From Sphaerimonospora sp050942215 (GTDB lineage Bacteria; Actinomycetota; Actinomycetes; Streptosporangiales; Streptosporangiaceae): a stretch of 64,000 nt of DNA. The stretch spans positions 3,162,001 through 3,226,000 of the forward strand of contig NZ_CP192056.1 of NCBI RefSeq assembly GCF_050942215.1. The letters run 5' to 3'. Position 1 is the first letter of the stretch. Each line of letters opens with the position of its first letter. Of this stretch, positions 34,132 through 42,948 are shown piece by piece. The notes beneath the pieces are model-generated. The model saw only the letters and a list, made by a program, of their open reading frames with translations, made no database searches and was not told where the DNA came from. A program made the translations under genes and the position numbers.

Positions 34132-36171
34132 ATGCGCGGCGAGGGGCCCGCTGAACCAGCCGACGGCCCGGAACGCGCGGCGCGCCGGACCACGGGCCGA
34201 TCACCGGGCCGGGCCAGAGGGCGGGCGGCGGGCAGGAGCCCGGAGCGGGCCGACACGGCCCGCGACACGTCACAGCCCCGGCCAGAGCCACGGCCACAGC
34301 AGAGTGGCGAGCCCCCGCAGCCACCGCGGACGTCCGGTCAAGCGCCCCAGGCGCCCCAGCCGCCTCAGGCGTCCCGGCAGCGAGGGCAGGAGCAGCGCGA
34401 GGCCGGGCAGCGCGAGCCTGCCCGGCGTGGGCAGCGCGCGAGCGGTCAGAGCCGGCAGGGTCAGCGCACGCGCGGGCAGCGGGGCTCCGGCCCCCGGCAG
34501 ACACCCGGGCCGCAGCAGACACCGGGGCCGCAGCAGGGGCCCGGAGCACAGCAGGGACCCGGCTCGCATGGTCCTCACCGGGGGCCCGGCTCGCCCGGCC
34601 CCCGGCAGGGACCTCCATCGCAGGAATCTCCGTCGCAGGGGCCTTCCTCGCACCGGCCTTCACCCGGGCCGTCACGGCAGGGGCAGGCGCCACCCGGTCC
34701 CCGCTACGCCCGGCCGTTGACCACCGCCTCGCTGATCGGCTGGACCGCGCTGTCCGCGCTGGTCCCCGGCGCCGCCCATCTCCGGGCGGGCCGGCGGCGC
34801 ACCGGATTCGTGCTGCTGGCGGTGTTCGGCGTGGTGCTGGTCGCGATCCTGCTCTACGGGCTGCGGTTCATGGGCGACGCGGGCGCGGTCATCAGGTCGA
34901 GCACGCTCACAACGATCATGGTCGGGTCGGGGGTGTGCGCGCTCGCGTGGTTCACCCTGACGGTCCTGTCCTTCGTCGCGCTGCGCCCCAAGCGTCTGTC
35001 CCAGAACGGTCAGATCGTGTCGGGCATCGTCGTCGGCGTGCTGGCGGTGTCGGTGATGGCGCCCTTCGCGCTGACCGCGAGCACGATCAAGGCGGTGGGC
35101 GAGACGCTCGACGCCATCAGCGCCCCCGACGGTAGTCAGCCGACCCACGTCCCCATCAGGGCCGAGGATCCGTGGAACGGACGCAAGCGCATCAACTTCC
35201 TCCTGCTCGGCGGGGACGCGGCGGGCAACCGGGAGAGCGTGCGGACCGACTCCATGACCGTGGCCAGCGTGAACCTCGCCACCGGCAACACCGTGCTGTT
35301 CAGCCTGCCGCGCAACCTGCAGTACGTCCGCTTCCCGGCCGGCAGTCCGTTACACAAGCAGTTCCCCAACGGCTTCACCGCCGAGCAGGGCCTGCTCAAC
35401 GCGGTCTGGTACTACGCGGACAACAACCCCCAGGTCATGGGCGGGAGGAACCGCGGCCCGCAGGCGCTGAAGGACGCGATCGGACACACGCTGGGCCTGA
35501 AGATCGACTACTACGCGATGGTCGACATGTTCGGCTTCGCCCGGCTGATCGACGCGATGGGCGGTCTGCAGATCCGCGTCGAGCAGGACATCAAGTGGGG
35601 CGGGAAGTTCGGCACGGCCGGCACGATCAAGGCGGGCCATCGCAGGCTGAGCGGTGAGGAGGTGCTCTGGTACGGACGGTCCCGGGTGGACAGCGACGAC
35701 TTCTCCCGGATGGGCAGGCAGCGCTGCGTCATCGGCGCACTCGCCCAGCAGGCCAACCCCGCGACCGTGCTCACCAACTTCACCAAGATCGCCACTGCCA
35801 CCCGGCACATGTTCCGTACGGACATTCCGCGCGATCTGCTGGAGCACCTGGTCCCGCTCGGACTGAAGGTGAAGGACGCCAAGATCACCAGCCTGCAGTT
35901 CGTGCCGCCGCTGATCTGGCCGGGCAATCCGGACTGGCACAAGATCAGGACGCTGACGCTGAAGGCGATCCGCGAGTCGATGACCGACCGCCGTGCCGTC
36001 GCGGCGAACGCGTCCCCCTCGGACGCCCCCGCCACGCCCGGCGCGACGACGCCCCGGGTCCCGGCGTCTCCCTCGCCCTCGGAGACCCAGTCGCTCGCGA
36101 AGCGGCCGACGCAGACTCCGACGCAGAACGATCAGGAGGCCAAGAGCCTGACCGAGCTGTGCGGTTTCTGA
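34132..36171 (+). CDS. LytR-CpsA-Psr (LCP) family cell-wall ligase with long disordered N-terminus
   Basis: 679 aa from ATG 34132 with GGAGAG upstream. Residues 1-190 are Arg/Gln/Pro/Gly-rich with short PQQTPGPQQ-type repeats. Several hydrophobic helices (about 200-330) precede the LCP domain (about 345-620: INFLLLGGD, RTDSMTVASVN, SLPRNLQ, YYAMVDMFGF, GEEVLWYGRSR). LCP proteins transfer polyprenyl-linked polymers to peptidoglycan. The C-terminal tail is Pro/Ser/Thr-rich. LCP enzymes usually have one membrane helix; the multi-helix anchor here is the actinobacterial long form. A strong hairpin follows the stop. Confidence 0.92.
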   Translation: MRGEGPAEPADGPERAARRTTGRSPGRARGRAAGRSPERADTARDTSQPRPEPRPQQSGEPPQPPRTSGQAPQAPQPPQASRQRGQEQREAGQREPARRGQRASGQSRQGQRTRGQRGSGPRQTPGPQQTPGPQQGPGAQQGPGSHGPHRGPGSPGPRQGPPSQESPSQGPSSHRPSPGPSRQGQAPPGPRYARPLTTASLIGWTALSALVPGAAHLRAGRRRTGFVLLAVFGVVLVAILLYGLRFMGDAGAVIRSSTLTTIMVGSGVCALAWFTLTVLSFVALRPKRLSQNGQIVSGIVVGVLAVSVMAPFALTASTIKAVGETLDAISAPDGSQPTHVPIRAEDPWNGRKRINFLLLGGDAAGNRESVRTDSMTVASVNLATGNTVLFSLPRNLQYVRFPAGSPLHKQFPNGFTAEQGLLNAVWYYADNNPQVMGGRNRGPQALKDAIGHTLGLKIDYYAMVDMFGFARLIDAMGGLQIRVEQDIKWGGKFGTAGTIKAGHRRLSGEEVLWYGRSRVDSDDFSRMGRQRCVIGALAQQANPATVLTNFTKIATATRHMFRTDIPRDLLEHLVPLGLKVKDAKITSLQFVPPLIWPGNPDWHKIRTLTLKAIRESMTDRRAVAANASPSDAPATPGATTPRVPASPSPSETQSLAKRPTQTPTQNDQEAKSLTELCGF

Positions 36172-36181
36172 TCTGACATCT

Positions 36182-36210
36182 CGGGATGCCGCCCGGCCGG
36201 CGGCATCCCG
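36182..36210 (+). terminator. intrinsic terminator after the LCP gene
   Basis: 12-bp perfect stem: CGGGATGCCGCC (36182-36193) with GGCGGCATCCCG (36199-36210), 5-nt loop, followed by ATGGCTTTTC with a short T-run. Confidence 0.8.
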
Positions 36211-36327
36211 ATGGCTTTTCAGCGGCTCTACATCGGTTTCGCGAGGCCCCTTCCGGCGGCCTCCCGGCGACGCGGGCCGCCGGTCCGCCGGAATGAGTGG
36301 ACGTGACCTTCCCCGAGGAGGAAGGTG

Positions 36328-37728
36328 GTGACGTCGCGTAACGGAATCGATACGGAGCGAATCGTCATGCGCGTTCTCATCCAGATCCGCCCGTCGTCCG
36401 ACCTGGTCGCGGCGGTGGCCGACCCCACCGTCGCGGTCACCGCCTCCGACGTGGCGGACGGGCTGCCGGGCGTCGTCCTCGACCACTCGTTCGCGCCCGT
36501 CGCGGTGCCCCGCCCGGTCCCCGCCACGCCCGGGGCCGACCCGCTCTCCCTCAACCAGCCGCTGACCTTCTCGATGCGCCCGGACGAGGCGTCCGTCGTG
36601 GTCTGCGGCGAGATCGCCGACGACGAGATCTCCACCCGCGTCTCGCTGCTGCCCATGACCCGCAGGGAGGTCGTCGCCGTCTACGCCGACCCCGTCATCG
36701 AGAGCTGCCTCACCTGCGGGGACGACCCGGCCGTCGGCGACTGGCACGACGTGGAGCGGCTGCTGCACGTGGCCGAGCTGGCGGACGAGGGGCTGGACGG
36801 CGGCGGGGTCGCCCTGGCCGTCGTCGACACGGGGATCAACGCCGCCCATGCCGGGCGCGTGCTCGGGCACGAGATCACCGTCGACGAGGACCGGAGCTGG
36901 AACCCTCCTGGCGTGCCGGGAAAGCCGGGCGAGCATCCGATCGACCACGGCACGATGTGCGCGTTCGACGCCCTCATCGCCGCGCCCAGGGCGTCGCTCC
37001 TCGACATTCCGGTGCTGCTGTCGCGGCGGCGCGGCGGATCGACGCTCGACGGGCTGCTCTCCGACGCGATCGCGGCGTACGCGCATCTGCGTGACGTGCT
37101 GGAGGCCCAGCCAGCGCGGTCACGCGCGCTCGTGGTCAGCAACAGCTGGGGGTCGTTCTCCCCGCGCTGGGACTTCCCGCCCGGCAGCCCGGGCAACTAC
37201 TCGGACAACCCCGCCCATCCGTTCAATCTGATCGTCGGCAGCCTGGCCGAGGCCGGGGCCGACATCCTGTTCGCCGCGGGCAACTGCGGCCGCGACTGCC
37301 GGGACTCGCGCTGCGCCTTTCCCGACCGGCCCATCGTGGGGGCCAACTCCCATCCCAAGGTGCTGTCGATCGGCGGGATCGACACCGAAGGGGAGCGGGT
37401 CGGCTACTCCTCCCAGGGGCCCGGACGGCTCACGGAACGCAAGCCGGACTTCTGCGCGTACACCCACTTCTCCGGCTCCCAGGCCTTCGGCGACGCGGAA
37501 CCCGACTCGGGCACCTCCGCCGCCTGCCCGGTCGCGGCCGGTCTCGTCGCCGCCGTACGCACCCTGTGGCCTTCGGCCAAGTTGTCCGCGAGCCAGCTCA
37601 GGACCCTGCTGCGCCGTACCGCCGATGATCGCAGCGACATAGGCTATGACCACGACTACGGGTACGGCGTCGTGGACGCCGCCGGCGTCATCGCGGCCCT
37701 GCGGCGCAGGGCCGCGAGGGCGGCCTGA
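36328..37728 (+). CDS. cytosolic subtilisin-like (S8) serine protease
   Basis: 466 aa from GTG 36328, placed 4-5 nt after GAGGAGGAAG; an ATG at 36367 is a possible shorter start. There is no signal peptide. An uncharacterised N-terminal region (about 1-140, with SCLTCGDDPAVGDW) precedes the S8 domain with Asp167 (AVVDTG), His207 (DHGTMC), oxyanion Asn319 (FAAGN) and Ser397 (SGTSAACP). Several Cys around 320-330 could bind metal or form disulfides. It is the first gene of a three-gene coupled module with an 87-aa protein and a P-loop kinase. An intracellular subtilase with such partners suggests regulated cleavage of a specific target; the role is unknown. Confidence 0.88.
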   Translation: MTSRNGIDTERIVMRVLIQIRPSSDLVAAVADPTVAVTASDVADGLPGVVLDHSFAPVAVPRPVPATPGADPLSLNQPLTFSMRPDEASVVVCGEIADDEISTRVSLLPMTRREVVAVYADPVIESCLTCGDDPAVGDWHDVERLLHVAELADEGLDGGGVALAVVDTGINAAHAGRVLGHEITVDEDRSWNPPGVPGKPGEHPIDHGTMCAFDALIAAPRASLLDIPVLLSRRRGGSTLDGLLSDAIAAYAHLRDVLEAQPARSRALVVSNSWGSFSPRWDFPPGSPGNYSDNPAHPFNLIVGSLAEAGADILFAAGNCGRDCRDSRCAFPDRPIVGANSHPKVLSIGGIDTEGERVGYSSQGPGRLTERKPDFCAYTHFSGSQAFGDAEPDSGTSAACPVAAGLVAAVRTLWPSAKLSASQLRTLLRRTADDRSDIGYDHDYGYGVVDAAGVIAALRRRAARAA

Positions 37729-37755
37729 TCCTCGGCCGGGCAGCGGGGAGCGAGA

Positions 37756-38019
37756 TTGCGCAAAGTCCTCATCACCGTACGGCTCCCGCACGGCGCGAGC
37801 CTCGAGTCCGCCAGACGGCACCTCGACCTCGCCGAGGACGAGGTGGACGCGGGCTACGGCCTGATTCCCGTCGACCCCGCGCATGATCTGTATGCGATGC
37901 GGGTGACCGAGGCGGCGAGCCACCGGGTGGCCGGGAGTCACCCGGAGGCGTCGGGGCCCTACGCCGATCCCCCGATATCCCCGATCGACCGGGGCGAGCC
38001 GTACGGCCGGCCCGAATGA
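37756..38019 (+). CDS. 87-aa protein coupled to the S8 protease and kinase genes
   Basis: Starts at TTG 37756 (GGGGAGCGAGA upstream), 28 bp after the protease gene; its stop overlaps the kinase start (ATGA). The N-terminal half KVLITVRLP...SLESARRHLDL...GYGLIPV has a beta-alpha-beta pattern such as I9 propeptide-like inhibitors show. The C-terminal 25 residues are Pro/Gly/Asp-rich (PYADPPISPIDRGEPYG) and probably unstructured. It could be an inhibitor, chaperone or substrate of the protease. I do not recognise the family. Confidence 0.65.
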   Translation: MRKVLITVRLPHGASLESARRHLDLAEDEVDAGYGLIPVDPAHDLYAMRVTEAASHRVAGSHPEASGPYADPPISPIDRGEPYGRPE

Positions 38020-38585
38020 CCGCCACGGCACCGGCGTGGGTGGTCTCGGGGCCGCCGGGCGCGGGCAAGTCCACGGTGTGCGAGCTCCTGCTCGCCCGGC
38101 TCGACCCGGTCCCGGCGCTGCTGGACAAGGACACGCTCTACGGCGGCTTCGTCGGGGCCGTGCTCGCAGGACACGGCAGACCTCCGGACGAGCGGGAGGG
38201 GCCCTGGTACGACGAACACATCAAAAAGTACGAATACGGCGGAATGACGCAGACCGCCAGGGAGATCCGTTCGCACGGCTGCCCGGTCATGCTCAGCGGG
38301 CCGTTCACCGGTCAGGTCCACGACGCCGCCCGCTGGCACGCCTGGGTCCGCGAGCTCGGCGGCCCCGAGGTGCGGCTGGTGTGGATCCGCTCCGACGGCC
38401 CCACCCTGCGCGACCGCCTCATCCGCCGCGGTCTGCGCCGGGACGGCGGGAAGCTCGCCCGCTTCGACGAATATCTGAGGGCCATCCGCGTCGACGAGCC
38501 ACCGGTCGTGCCGTACGCCGAGATCGACAACCGTCTCGACGCGATCCCGCTGGAGCGGCAGGTCGCGAAGCTCCTCGATATCTGA
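38016..38585 (+). CDS. P-loop NTPase, small kinase-like (zeta-toxin/AAA_33-type) protein
   Basis: 189 aa. Walker A GPPGAGKST at residues 12-20, an LLDKDTLYGGF segment after strand 2 (acceptor-site Asp typical of AAA_33/Zeta kinases), MLSGPFTGQ and a basic lid region (DRLIRRGLRRDGGKLARFDEY). Translationally coupled to the 87-aa gene by ATGA overlap. It probably phosphorylates a small molecule; the substrate is unknown. A toxin role is conceivable but unsupported. Confidence 0.8.
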   Translation: MTATAPAWVVSGPPGAGKSTVCELLLARLDPVPALLDKDTLYGGFVGAVLAGHGRPPDEREGPWYDEHIKKYEYGGMTQTAREIRSHGCPVMLSGPFTGQVHDAARWHAWVRELGGPEVRLVWIRSDGPTLRDRLIRRGLRRDGGKLARFDEYLRAIRVDEPPVVPYAEIDNRLDAIPLERQVAKLLDI

Positions 38586-38655
38586 CCGGGCCGAAGGCCC
38601 AGCCGTCCTCCGCGGAGATTCGCACCGTGCCGCGCGGCGAGATCGACGGACCGGG

Positions 38656-39432
38656 TCAGGACGGGACGCGGTCGGTGAGCGCCTGGCGCAGGCCCTGGAT
38701 CTCCGCGCGCAGGGCGGCCATCTCGGCCAGCACGGTGGCGTCCTCGTTGCGCTCCTCCCGGCTCTCCTCCTCCATCGCGCTCACGACCACGGCGATGAAG
38801 AGGTTGAGCACCACGAAGGTGCATATCAGGACGAACACCACGAAATACAGCCAGGCCGACGGGTGGGTGTCCATGAGATCGCGGGTGATCTCCGACCAGC
38901 CGTCTCCGGTCATCACCTGGAACAGCGTGAAGAGCGAGGTGGGCAGATCGCCGAAGTACTCCGGCGCGGCCGTGCCGTACAACTTGGTGCCTATGACGGC
39001 GGCGACGTAGAGCACCAGCCCGAGGAGCAGCACGATCGAGGTCATTCCGGGCACCGCGCCGAGCAGCGCGGAGACCACCCGCCGCAGCGAGGGCACCACC
39101 GAGATCAGCCGCAGCGCACGCAGCACGCGCAGGGCACGCAGCACCGACAGCCCGCCCGCCGTGGGCAGGAACGAGAAGCCGACGATGAGCGCGTCGAAAA
39201 CGTTCCAGGGGTCGCGTAAGAACCGCAGCCGGTAGACGTAGACCTTGGCCAGCAGCTCGGCCGTGAAGACGTACAGCGCGACGTGGTCGACGATGTGCAG
39301 CTCGATGTCGTACCGGGTGAGCACCCAGGGCGAGGTCTCCAGACCGAGGGTCACCGCATTGATCAGGATCACCGCGATGATGAGCCGCTGGAACCGCCGC
39401 GACTCGACCACACGGCGGACTCGCTCACGCAC
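38656..39432 (-). CDS. single-domain voltage-gated cation channel (NaChBac-like)
   Basis: 258 aa from GTG 39432, preceded by GGGGA. The frame is open to 39636, but that upstream part lies inside the repeat array and gives no channel-like sequence. Six transmembrane segments; S4 carries regularly spaced Arg (LRALRVLRALRLISVVPSLRR). The pore filter reads FQVMTGDGWSE where NaChBac has a TLESWS-type filter, so selectivity may lean toward calcium. S6 is followed by an acidic coiled coil (MEEESREERNED...) that would tetramerise the channel. It is not in an operon. Confidence 0.88.
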   Translation of the reverse strand: MRERVRRVVESRRFQRLIIAVILINAVTLGLETSPWVLTRYDIELHIVDHVALYVFTAELLAKVYVYRLRFLRDPWNVFDALIVGFSFLPTAGGLSVLRALRVLRALRLISVVPSLRRVVSALLGAVPGMTSIVLLLGLVLYVAAVIGTKLYGTAAPEYFGDLPTSLFTLFQVMTGDGWSEITRDLMDTHPSAWLYFVVFVLICTFVVLNLFIAVVVSAMEEESREERNEDATVLAEMAALRAEIQGLRQALTDRVPS

Positions 39433-39496
39433 ACGCACTCCCCGAGATCGAACACCTGGCACTCGTCCAGATCGCCAGGATTTTAAAGCCACCCCC

Positions 39497-39740
39497 GTGA
39501 TCTTGCGAATTCTTGCAAGGACACCCTCCGAGCAGCACAGATCATCGCAGTGATCTTGCATTTTCTCGCACGCGGGCCACCTGACGTGCGCTTTCACACA
39601 AGGTGATCTTGCACTCGCCGGGAAGTGCAAGATCACGACTGCCGTTTTCGCCGCTCAGCGGACATCCATGCGAGAAACTGCAAGATCACGAACGCGAAGT
39701 GGCCGCTCTCGGAGCCGGCTGCGAGAATTCGCAAGATCAC
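39497..39740. repeat. nested inverted-repeat array, six copies of GTGATCTTGC with ~53-bp period
   Basis: Three forward copies of GTGATCTTGC at 39497, 39550 and 39603 (53 and 53 bp apart) are mirrored by three GCAAGATCAC copies at 39627, 39680 and 39731 (53 and 51 bp apart). The central pair makes a 13-bp perfect stem with an 8-nt loop (39603-39636). The outer copies extend into TTTCTCGCA- or GAATTCTCGCA-like tails that also pair with their mirror copies (about 23 of 24 for the outermost pair, about 20 of 22 for the middle). The array fills most of the 327-bp gap between the ROK and channel genes. No gene is supported within it. Confidence 0.9.
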
Positions 39741-39759
39741 GGCCATGGGGGGCGGGTAG

Positions 39760-40908
39760 TCAGGCGATGCGGTCGATGGCGTCGGCGGACAGAACGCGGT
39801 CGAGGACCATGAGGGCGCAGCCGGTGATGCCGGCACCGGCCCCCAGGCGGCTGCGCTCGATGCGCAGGCTACGGGTGGCGAGCTGGGTCGACCGGCGATA
39901 GACCACCTCGCGGACGCCGGAGACCAGCGGCTGGAACATCTCCGCCACGTCGCCGCCGAGCACGACGACGGCCGGGTTGAGCAGGTTGACGGCGGTCGAG
40001 ATGACCTCCCCGAGCCTGCGGCCGGCCAGCCGCACCACCGCCATGGTCTCGGCGTCGCCCGCGCGCACGAGGGCGGTCACGTCGGCGAGCGAGCGTACGT
40101 CGCGGCCTTTGGCGCGCAGGTCGCGCAGAATGGCGGTGCCGCTGGCGACCGAGTCGACGCAGTCGAGGTTGCCGCAGCGGCAGAGCACTCCCCCGCCGTC
40201 CCTGACCTGGATGTGACCGATCTCACCGGCCGCGCCGAGCGCGCCGCGCAGGATGCTCCCGCCGGAGATCACCCCGGCACCGATCCGGGTGGAGACCTTC
40301 ACGAACAGCAGGTCGTCGAGATCGGCCGCGTACGCCGCCCGGTGCTCGCCCATCGCTATGACGTTCACGTCGTTGTCGACCAGGACCGGCACGGGGAACC
40401 GCTCGGCGATGACCGGCGGGATGACCACGCCCGTCCAGCTCGCCATGACCCGGGCGCTCTCGGTGCGCCCGGCGGCGAACTCCACGGTGGCGGGGACGCC
40501 GAGCCCGATGCCGACGACCGGGCCCCGCCCGTCGAGCAGCTTGTCCCAGGTGTCCATGAGCAGGGGCAGCACGACGTCGGGACCGTCCTCGACGTCGATC
40601 TCCACATCGGTGCGCACCAGCACCTCGCCGGCCAGGTCGCAGAGCGCGATCTGCGTACGGCTCGCGCCCAGCGAGGCCACCGGGACCACTCCCCCGGAGG
40701 CGGCGAAGCGCAGCCGGACCGGCGGCCGGCCCCCCGTGGAGGGGCCCTCGGCGTCCTCCACGATGAGCCCGCGATGGAGCAGCTCGGCGACCCGCGTGGC
40801 GACGGCGGGACGCGACAGTCCGGTCACGCGGCCGATATCGGCACGCGTGACCCCTCCGCCGCTCCTGATGAGCTGGAAGACCTCGCCGGTGGTCGCCAGT
40901 CGCGTCAT
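39760..40908 (-). CDS. ROK-family transcriptional repressor (NagC/XylR/Mlc type)
   Basis: 382 aa from ATG 40908; another ATG at 40926 is six codons upstream and neither has an ideal ribosome site. An N-terminal winged helix (GGVTRADIGRVTGLSRPAVATRVAELL) precedes the ROK sugar-kinase-like domain. It has the CRCGNLDCVDSVASG zinc motif (ROK CXCGXXGCXE consensus) and GEIGHIQV. It is divergent from the edd-glk-eda operon and probably represses it, with glucose or a phosphorylated sugar as signal. Confidence 0.9.
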   Translation of the reverse strand: MTRLATTGEVFQLIRSGGGVTRADIGRVTGLSRPAVATRVAELLHRGLIVEDAEGPSTGGRPPVRLRFAASGGVVPVASLGASRTQIALCDLAGEVLVRTDVEIDVEDGPDVVLPLLMDTWDKLLDGRGPVVGIGLGVPATVEFAAGRTESARVMASWTGVVIPPVIAERFPVPVLVDNDVNVIAMGEHRAAYAADLDDLLFVKVSTRIGAGVISGGSILRGALGAAGEIGHIQVRDGGGVLCRCGNLDCVDSVASGTAILRDLRAKGRDVRSLADVTALVRAGDAETMAVVRLAGRRLGEVISTAVNLLNPAVVVLGGDVAEMFQPLVSGVREVVYRRSTQLATRSLRIERSRLGAGAGITGCALMVLDRVLSADAIDRIA

Positions 40909-40976
40909 CCTCAAAGTTAAGCACATCCACTGACCGAAGCCCAATGACTTATTCACATCAACATACAAAAGTAGGC

Positions 40977-41013
40977 TTGAAAGAACACATAACTCCCCGC
41001 TACGCTCGCTAGC
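40977..41013 (+). promoter_or_regulatory. promoter of the Entner-Doudoroff operon, apparently leaderless
   Basis: -35 TTGAAA (40977-40982), 18-bp spacer, -10 TACGCT (41001-41006), then 7 nt to the GTG start at 41014. There is no ribosome site, so transcription probably starts at or next to the GTG. Confidence 0.65.
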
Positions 41014-42948
41014 GTGACGAACCACGTGATCAACCGGGTCACCGACCGGATCCGCCGTCGCAGTCGGGTGAGCCGTGCCGACTACCTCGACCGGATCAGG
41101 CGGGCCGGGCAGGAGCTGCGCGAGCGGGGGCCGGCCCGCGGCCGGCTGGCATGCGCCAACCTCGCGCACGGCTTCGCCGCCGCCCCGGCGGCCGACAGGC
41201 TCGACCTGCGTGGTACGGCCAAGCCCGGGGTGGCGATCGTCACCTCCTACAACGACATGCTCTCCGCGCATCAGCCGTACGAGACCTATCCGGCCCAGCT
41301 GAAGCGGGCGGTCCGCGCGGCCGGCGGCGTCGCGCAGGTCGCGGGCGGCGTGCCGGCCATGTGCGACGGCATCACGCAGGGGCGCGCCGGCATGGAGCTG
41401 TCGCTCTACAGCCGCGACGTGATCGCGATGGCGACCGCGATCGCGCTGTCGCACGACATGTTCGACGCCGCCCTGCTGCTCGGGGTCTGCGACAAGATCG
41501 TGCCGGGGCTGTTGATCGGGGCGCTGCGCTTCGGCCACCTGCCCGCGCTGTTCGTGCCGGCCGGGCCGATGCCCTCGGGCCTGCCGAACAAGGTCAAGGC
41601 GCGGGCCAGGCAGCGGTTCGCCGAGGGCGCGATCGGCCGGGCCGAGCTGCTGGAGGCCGAGGCCGCTTCGTATCACTCCCCCGGCACCTGCACGTTCTAC
41701 GGCACCGCCAACTCCAACCAGCTCCTGATGGAGGTGATGGGCCTGCACCTGCCGGGCGCGACGTTCGTCAACCCGCGTACCGAGCTGCGGCAGGCGCTGA
41801 CAGGGGCGGCGGCCCGGCGGGCGGTCGAGATCACTCCGCACGGCGGGGAGTACATCCCCGCCGGCGAGATCGTCGACGAGCGGGCGATCGTCAACGCGGT
41901 CGTGGCGCTGCTGGCCTCCGGCGGCTCCACCAACCACACCATGCACCTGGTCGCCGTGGCCGCGGCCGCCGGCATCACGCTGACCTGGGACGACATGGCC
42001 GATCTGTCGCGGGTCGTGCCGCTGCTCGCCCGCATGTACCCCAACGGCCAGGCGGACGTGAACCACTTCCAGGCCGCGGGTGGCATGCCCGTGTTCATCG
42101 GCGGTTTGCTCGACGCCGGGCTGCTGCACCGCGACGTTCTCACCGTGGCCGGCCCCGGCCTCGACCACTACCGAAGCGCTCCCGAGCTCAAGGAGGGAGA
42201 GCTCGTCTGGGCGGAGCGCGCCGCCGTCCCCGCGGGCGGCGACGGCCTCGACGGCCTGGACGCACGCGAGGTGCTGCGCCCGGTGAGCGAGCCGTTCTCC
42301 CCCGACGGGGGCATCCACATCCTGTCGGGCAACCTCGGCCGGGCCGTCAGCAAGGTGTCGGCGGTCAAGCCCGAGCACCTCGTGATCGAGGCCCCGGCCA
42401 GGGTCTTCGACGACCAGCTCGACCTGCTGCGCGCGTTCGAGGACGGCGAGCTCGACGACGAGGACTTCGTCGCGGTCGTCCGCTACCAGGGCCCGCGCGC
42501 GAACGGGATGCCCGAGCTGCACAAGCTCACCCCGCCGCTGGCGGTCCTGCTCGACCGGGGACGGAAGGTCGCGATCGTCACCGACGGCCGGATGTCCGGC
42601 GCCTCGGGCAAGGTGCCCGCGGCGATCCACCTGTCGCCGGAGGCCGCTGACGGCGGGCCGATCGCCCTGGTCCGCGACGGCGACATGATCCGTCTCGACT
42701 CGTCCGCCGGGACGCTCACCGTCCTCGCCGACCTGTCCGGCCGCGCCCCCGCGGACGCCCCGTCCCGCGACGAGCGGTGGCAGGGCACCGGGCGGGAGCT
42801 GTTCGCCGCGTTCCGGCACGCGGTCGGACCGGCCGACAGCGGGGCGAGCGTCTTCCCGGCGAACCTCTCGCCCGGCGCCGCCGGGCACGCCTTCGGCTCC
42901 GGCGCCGGTACGGACGTCCTCGGGAACGCCTTCGGGGACGTCGCATGA
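41014..42948 (+). CDS. edd: 6-phosphogluconate dehydratase
   Basis: 644 aa, the usual Edd length. It dehydrates 6-phosphogluconate to KDPG in the Entner-Doudoroff route. Iron-sulfur Cys are seen in VPAMCDGITQG, GVCDKIVPG and GTCTFYGTANSNQ. Other family marks are SYNDMLSAHQPY, GGSTNHTMHL and VTDGRMSGASGKVP. The GTG start at 41014 follows a leaderless promoter. It overlaps glk by 4 nt. Confidence 0.96.
   Translation: MTNHVINRVTDRIRRRSRVSRADYLDRIRRAGQELRERGPARGRLACANLAHGFAAAPAADRLDLRGTAKPGVAIVTSYNDMLSAHQPYETYPAQLKRAVRAAGGVAQVAGGVPAMCDGITQGRAGMELSLYSRDVIAMATAIALSHDMFDAALLLGVCDKIVPGLLIGALRFGHLPALFVPAGPMPSGLPNKVKARARQRFAEGAIGRAELLEAEAASYHSPGTCTFYGTANSNQLLMEVMGLHLPGATFVNPRTELRQALTGAAARRAVEITPHGGEYIPAGEIVDERAIVNAVVALLASGGSTNHTMHLVAVAAAAGITLTWDDMADLSRVVPLLARMYPNGQADVNHFQAAGGMPVFIGGLLDAGLLHRDVLTVAGPGLDHYRSAPELKEGELVWAERAAVPAGGDGLDGLDAREVLRPVSEPFSPDGGIHILSGNLGRAVSKVSAVKPEHLVIEAPARVFDDQLDLLRAFEDGELDDEDFVAVVRYQGPRANGMPELHKLTPPLAVLLDRGRKVAIVTDGRMSGASGKVPAAIHLSPEAADGGPIALVRDGDMIRLDSSAGTLTVLADLSGRAPADAPSRDERWQGTGRELFAAFRHAVGPADSGASVFPANLSPGAAGHAFGSGAGTDVLGNAFGDVA

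Noticed and set aside
39433..39636. N-terminal extension of the cation channel
   Set aside because: It runs through the repeat array, gives Cys/His-rich sequence unlike channels, and a GTG with a ribosome site begins the normal domain.
39497..39740. 53-bp-period repeats as a CRISPR array
   Set aside because: The conserved unit is short and imperfect beyond 10 bp, half of the copies are inverted, and no cas genes are near.
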